DNA from: an uncultured Methylococcaceae bacterium
Lineage (GTDB): Bacteria > Pseudomonadota > Gammaproteobacteria > Methylococcales > Methylomonadaceae
Direction of reading: 5' to 3'
DNA: 9,292 nucleotides
Assembly: GCA_903939355.1 (NCBI GenBank)
Contig: CAJAHC010000019.1
Coordinates: forward strand, 1-9,292
Within the stretch, counting starts at the first letter, position 1. Every line of letters starts with the position of its first letter. A model generated the notes under the pieces. That model was not told the DNA's origin. It saw nothing but the letters and a program-made list of their open reading frames with translations, and made no database searches. The position numbers and the translations under genes were made by a program. This document shows positions 6,171 through 9,292 of this stretch, in pieces.

Positions 6171-6202
6171 TGTTAAATTGGATGATAGTGCCCAATTTAA
6201 CA
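6171..6202. promoter_or_regulatory. 11-bp inverted repeat overlapping the DUF4912-operon promoter
   Basis: TGTTAAATTGG (6171-6181) and CCAATTTAACA (6192-6202) are a perfect dyad with a 10-base centre. The dyad covers the candidate -35 and ends two bases before the candidate -10 at 6205, so a protein bound here would block the polymerase. No gene ends nearby and no T-run follows directly, so an operator is more likely than a terminator. The regulator is unknown. Confidence 0.55.
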
Positions 6203-6210
6203 CGTATACT
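6182..6210 (+). promoter_or_regulatory. Promoter candidate for the DUF4912-GH57 operon
   Basis: ATGATA (6182-6187, four of six bases of the -35 consensus) is followed after 17 bases by TATACT (6205-6210, five of six bases of the -10). Initiation near 6217 would leave a leader of about 100 bases before the ATG at 6318. The leader itself shows no strong hairpin. Confidence 0.4.
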
Positions 6211-6317
6211 TGCTAGGAGTTTATTTTTCACAATTAGCTAAAGAACATAAACATACATTAATTTACATGGCTGCAAAGCCAATCTTTAGATGAGTAAGTA
6301 ACAGTTTAAGGCAGGTG

Positions 6318-6977
6318 ATGGAATTTTTCTGTTCAAAATATAATCCCCAAATCAAGCTTTCCTCAAAAGATATACTTGAGACTAGCCTAGAAATCAATGA
6401 AGCCTTTGCACCGATTTTAGCTTTGGAAACTACTGACCTTACTGACTTATCTAACCTTTCTCCAGAAGAAATACTTGAGATCAGTGAAAACATTAGTTTT
6501 GACTTTGCTCCCAAAGTGTCTAATAACAGCCAGAAATTCGTACTATTAGCCGTTGACCCTGATCATATCCATGCCTATTGGAACTTAGGTGACAGTCTAC
6601 TAGACGATAGAAAAAACAATGAATTCAGTGATCAACTAACCTTGCGAGTTTATTCCGAGCCTGACAAAAAAGATATGGAAAAAATACCCTCTTGGATTGA
6701 TGTACCAATTAATAGCTCGCACTCTCAACAAAATATTTTTTTACCCAACCGTACTCAAGAAATTACTTACTGCGCAACTATCGGTAAACGCGATCAGAAT
6801 AACCATTTTACTGCATTTGCTCATTCCAACTCTACGCCTATTCCGCTTGGCAACGTAATGTACAAACCAATTGAAGATGATCAGTCGGCTATTAAGCCCA
6901 TACCAGAAATCACTAAAGTAAATTGGACCATACCTCTTGTTTGGAAACAAAGCAGTTCCGGCCAAAATAATAATTAG
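6318..6977 (+). CDS. DUF4912-domain protein with duplicated N-terminal motif
   Basis: A 219-residue soluble protein. Residues from about 72 to 177 fit DUF4912: KFVLLAVDPDHIHAYWNLG, then LTLRVYSEP, WIDVPINSSHSQQNIFLP, EITYCATIGKR and FTAFAHSNSTPIPLG, which matches the family's VLLPvDP..lhAYWel, LRVY, Y.A.LG and SN.v.tP pattern. The function of DUF4912 is not established; it is often encoded beside GH57 branching enzymes, as here. The N-terminal 70 residues are acidic and contain two copies of a 21-residue motif (14-34 and 47-67). I start at the ATG at 6318 because AAGG at 6308-6311 is well spaced to it; an in-frame GTG directly before it (6315) would add one residue. The stop is 7 bases before the GH57 start, and both are surely co-transcribed. 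Confidence 0.8.
   Translation: MEFFCSKYNPQIKLSSKDILETSLEINEAFAPILALETTDLTDLSNLSPEEILEISENISFDFAPKVSNNSQKFVLLAVDPDHIHAYWNLGDSLLDDRKNNEFSDQLTLRVYSEPDKKDMEKIPSWIDVPINSSHSQQNIFLPNRTQEITYCATIGKRDQNNHFTAFAHSNSTPIPLGNVMYKPIEDDQSAIKPIPEITKVNWTIPLVWKQSSSGQNNN
6357..6518 (+). repeat. In-frame duplication inside the DUF4912 gene (two 63-bp copies)
   Basis: Copies at 6357-6419 and 6456-6518, 99 bases (33 codons) apart. They encode 21-residue segments sharing LS..(D/E)ILE.S..I...FAP. The first ~30 bases of each copy are also closely similar as DNA, for instance both contain ATACTTGAGA, so this looks like a fairly recent duplication and not convergence. Confidence 0.75.
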
Positions 6978-6984
6978 CAAGCAC

Positions 6985-8586
6985 ATGAAAACGGGATTTC
7001 TAAGCCTTATACTCCATGCCCACCTGCCCTACGTTCGACATCCTGAACACGAAAGTTTTTTTGAAGAGAACTGGTTGTTTGAGGCGATTACTGAATGCTA
7101 CATCCCTTTAATCAACGTTCTGGATAGACTTCAAAAAGACCAAATAGATTATTGCCTTACACTGTCACTTTCGCCACCGCTAATTTCCATGCTCGGTGAT
7201 GACTTATTACAGACACGTTATTTAAAATATTTGCATAAATTAATAGAACTGGCCAAAAAAGAAGTTATCCGAACCAAAAAAAAACCTGAATATCAAGAAC
7301 TAGCCCAGTATTACCTACACCTTTTTCAACAAACACTGGATATCTATCAAAATCAATATAAAGGCGATTTATTAAGCGCTTTCAAAAAACATCATGCAAC
7401 TGGCAAACTTGAACTGATAACTTGTGCAGCAACGCATGGTTTCCTACCTTTATTAAACATTAGTGAAACAGCCGTTCGTAATCAAATAAACACCGGCATT
7501 AAAACATTCAAAGAGAATCTGGGGTTTTCGCCTACTGGTTTTTGGCTACCTGAATGTGCTTATTATCCAGGGGTTGAAACACTATTATCTGAGGCCGGCA
7601 TTAACTACTTTTTTGTTGATAACCACGGCATAACCAACGCCAGCCAAGCACCTAAAAATGGTGTTTACGCGCCCTTGGATTGTGGCAATGGTGTAGCCGC
7701 ATTCGGTCGAGACCGTGATACATCTAAACAGGTTTGGAGTTCTCACGAAGGTTATCCCGGTGATTATGATTATCGGGAATATTACAAAGACATCGGCTTT
7801 GATCTCGATTTTGATTATATAAAGTCCTATATCCTCGATAATGAAATTCGTATTAATACCGGTATTAAATACTATCGGGTAACCGGCAAAGACTTTCCAA
7901 AAGAACTCTACAATCCAGCAAAAGCCTTGGCAAAAGCCCAGCAACACGCCCAAGACTTTATCAACAAAAGGCAAGTTCAAATTGAAACACTTAACACCAC
8001 TTTGGATAGGCCTCCAATCATTGTCGCTCCCTACGATGCCGAACTTTTTGGTCATTGGTGGTTTGAAGGGCCACATTGGCTTGAGAGTGTTCTGCGCTTG
8101 GCAAGTGAACCTGACAACAATGTCCAAACCCTTAGTTGTAGTGATTATTTAAAACAACAGACTACTCATCAAGTTGCCACTCCTTCTGCTTCAACTTGGG
8201 GCGATCAAGGTTATTCCAGTTACTGGATCAATGACTCCAACGCTTGGATCTATCCTTTTTTACACCAAGCTGAAGCAGAAATGGAAAAGCTTGCCTCTGA
8301 TCTGGAAGACTTAACCGTTACGCCTCTACAGAATCGCGCGCTAAATCAGGCAGCGCGATCTGTTTTACTGGCACAAGCCTCTGATTGGCCATTTATCATG
8401 AAATCAGGCACTACAACTGAATATGCCATCAAACGCATAACCGATCATCTTGCCCGCTTTAACTATTTACATGACTGTATTCGTAAAAATCGAATTAACG
8501 AACGTCATTTGATCGCGTTGGAAATCATGGATAATATTTTTCCGACTATTGATTTTAGGGATTACAAGCCCAAAAAGGCAAAATGA
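6985..8586 (+). CDS. GH57 / DUF1957 1,4-alpha-glucan branching enzyme
   Basis: A 533-residue glycoside hydrolase family 57 protein of the DUF1957 branching-enzyme type, which cuts an alpha-1,4 glucan and rejoins it as an alpha-1,6 branch in glycogen-like storage polymers. Evidence: LILHAHLPYVRHPE at 8-21 (H11, H13), the nucleophile motif WLPECAYYPG with E190, the acid/base motif PYDAELFGHWWFEGP with D351, and the helical C-terminal part with WGDQGY (W405) and SYWINDSNAW (W414). These sit within a few positions of the catalytic Glu/Asp and the Trp residues described for the Thermococcus kodakarensis enzyme (E183, D354, W407, W416). The ATG at 6985 is chosen because similarity begins at once; an upstream ATG at 6937 would overlap the DUF4912 gene out of frame. 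Ribosome site is weak. Its stop overlaps the next gene as ATGA. It is unrelated in fold to GH13 GlgB. Confidence 0.92.
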   Translation: MKTGFLSLILHAHLPYVRHPEHESFFEENWLFEAITECYIPLINVLDRLQKDQIDYCLTLSLSPPLISMLGDDLLQTRYLKYLHKLIELAKKEVIRTKKKPEYQELAQYYLHLFQQTLDIYQNQYKGDLLSAFKKHHATGKLELITCAATHGFLPLLNISETAVRNQINTGIKTFKENLGFSPTGFWLPECAYYPGVETLLSEAGINYFFVDNHGITNASQAPKNGVYAPLDCGNGVAAFGRDRDTSKQVWSSHEGYPGDYDYREYYKDIGFDLDFDYIKSYILDNEIRINTGIKYYRVTGKDFPKELYNPAKALAKAQQHAQDFINKRQVQIETLNTTLDRPPIIVAPYDAELFGHWWFEGPHWLESVLRLASEPDNNVQTLSCSDYLKQQTTHQVATPSASTWGDQGYSSYWINDSNAWIYPFLHQAEAEMEKLASDLEDLTVTPLQNRALNQAARSVLLAQASDWPFIMKSGTTTEYAIKRITDHLARFNYLHDCIRKNRINERHLIALEIMDNIFPTIDFRDYKPKKAK

Positions 8587-9077
8587 GTGAACTAAATACA
8601 ACAGAACTTGAAGATCTAGGCAAACGTTATCAGAAATTGCTTATGTCTCAGCAAACAATAATACTTTCAACCGCTTCAAGCAACGGTGTTCCTGATATCA
8701 GCTATGCACCTTTTATACGTAGTGACTCAGGTATTTTTTATATTTATGTCAGTGAAATGGCTAGACATACTACTAATTTACTGACTAACCCACACGCATC
8801 AATACTTTTTATAAAGCCCGAAGCCGAATGCCTAAATCTCTTTGCACGGGAACGCGCAGTACTAAACTGTAACGCCAAAGAAATACCCAAAGATGATAAA
8901 ACTTACACCCAGCAACTAGATGCCTTACAAGATAAATTTGGCGAAGTACTCGCTTTGTTACGCTCCTTACCTGACTTTCATTTATTTGCCTTACAGCCAG
9001 AGAGCGGACGCTATATCATCGGCTTTGGGCGAGCCTTTAATATTCAGTTAAATAATGACAGCCTACTTCCTATCTAG
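8583..9077 (+). CDS. HugZ-like pyridoxamine 5'-phosphate oxidase-family split-barrel protein
   Basis: A 164-residue split-barrel protein of the PNPOx-like superfamily, closest by eye to HugZ (heme utilisation / heme-degrading) proteins. Visible: TIILSTASSNGVPDISYAPFI at 25-45, IFYIYVSEMARHTTNLLTNPHASILFI at 51-77, LFARERAVLNCNAKEIP at 86-102, the DKFGEVLALLRSLPDFHLFALQPE run at 117-140 and a final GRYIIGFGRAFNI at 142-154. The C-terminal extension found in longer HugZ relatives is absent, so it is a short single-domain version. Whether it binds heme, a flavin or F420 is not visible. The ATG overlaps the GH57 stop in an ATGA, so translation is probably coupled, an unexpected partner for a glucan enzyme. 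The name HugZ is a family-level resemblance only. Confidence 0.8.
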   Translation: MSELNTTELEDLGKRYQKLLMSQQTIILSTASSNGVPDISYAPFIRSDSGIFYIYVSEMARHTTNLLTNPHASILFIKPEAECLNLFARERAVLNCNAKEIPKDDKTYTQQLDALQDKFGEVLALLRSLPDFHLFALQPESGRYIIGFGRAFNIQLNNDSLLPI

Positions 9078-9098
9078 CTGTATATAAAGAGAAAAAAC

Positions 9099-9292
9099 TT
9101 GTTAATCTTACAACTTATCATCAAACAATGGGATAAAAGCCAACGCAGCCCAGCTCATATTAAGTTACGAGCCACTATTCCAGATCGCTATCCCATCAAT
9201 TTCCCACCCGCTTTTTATGCTTTCGATCAACAATGCATCATAGATAAACAGGGAGATGATCTTCAGGGCAACCGTCTTAACTATTCCCTAGA
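9099..9292 (+). CDS. Unrecognised protein, N-terminal part (runs off window)
   Basis: An open frame from a TTG at 9099 continues to the window end (64 codons plus two bases) without a stop. The product begins with hydrophobic LILQLIIKQW, then a basic stretch and RATIPDRYPINFPPAFYAFDQQ followed by IIDKQGDDLQGNRLNYSL. The composition looks like a real protein, with no ATG or GTG alternative in frame; upstream in frame lies the HugZ-gene stop. A weak purine-rich AAAGAGA stands before the TTG. It starts 21 bases after the HugZ-like gene and would be the fourth gene of the operon. I do not recognise the family. Confidence 0.6.
   Translation, partial: MLILQLIIKQWDKSQRSPAHIKLRATIPDRYPINFPPAFYAFDQQCIIDKQGDDLQGNRLNYSL

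Noticed and set aside
6118..6202. Reading the two dyads as rho-independent terminators
   Set aside because: No T-run directly follows either hairpin, and both lie between divergent gene starts where no transcript should end.
6263..6514. 83-codon minus-strand frame with apparent LISSISSGE / LVSSISFEE repeats
   Set aside because: It is the antisense of the duplicated motif in the DUF4912 gene; the repeat is explained by the sense strand.
6937..6984. 16-residue upstream extension of the GH57 enzyme
   Set aside because: It overlaps the end of the DUF4912 gene out of frame, and GH57 similarity starts right after the ATG at 6985.
7585..8127. 180-codon open frame on the minus strand
   Set aside because: It lies wholly inside the well-supported GH57 gene, antisense to catalytic motifs, and its product resembles nothing.

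Overview
The window is AT-rich bacterial DNA, densely packed with genes. The best-supported placement is a gammaproteobacterium: rsmI is divergent from a yraN-diaA-dolP (yraP) cluster, an arrangement close to that of Escherichia coli. The extra content (DUF1538 pair with a P-II-like gene, DUF4912 plus GH57 branching enzyme) would fit a Methylococcales-type methanotroph, but that is an impression from gene content and not a proof.

Region 1 (1-1992, minus strand) is a tight operon. Two paralogous DUF1538 membrane proteins come first, then a small P-II-like protein, then a CBS-domain protein cut by the window edge. Two of the three junctions are 4-base ATGA overlaps, so translation is probably coupled. 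A DUF1538 pair has been reported as a two-component cation/proton antiporter (UmpAB), so this looks like an ion transporter with two attached nucleotide-sensing proteins. It is the most system-like part of the window.

Region 2 (2066-4665) is the conserved rsmI / yraN-diaA-dolP divergon: 16S rRNA methyltransferase on the minus strand, and a nuclease-fold protein, the DnaA-binding SIS protein and an outer-membrane BON lipoprotein on the plus strand. The LpoA gene found between rsmI and yraN in E. coli is absent. The rsmI leader contains two interleaved inverted repeats starting at the predicted transcription start.

Region 3 (4697-6040, minus strand) holds nadC (NAD synthesis) followed 12 bases later by a flavin-reductase-like split-barrel protein that converges on dolP.

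Region 4 (6041-6317) is the only sizeable intergenic region. It carries divergent promoter candidates and two perfect dyads, one placed against each promoter.

Region 5 (6318-9292, plus strand) is an apparent operon: a DUF4912 protein with a duplicated N-terminal motif, a GH57 glucan branching enzyme with both catalytic residues, a HugZ-like split-barrel protein overlapping it by ATGA, and the start of an unrecognised gene running off the end. The first two point to storage-glucan metabolism; the link to the last two is only positional.

No tRNA, rRNA, CRISPR array, insertion sequence or phage gene was seen.
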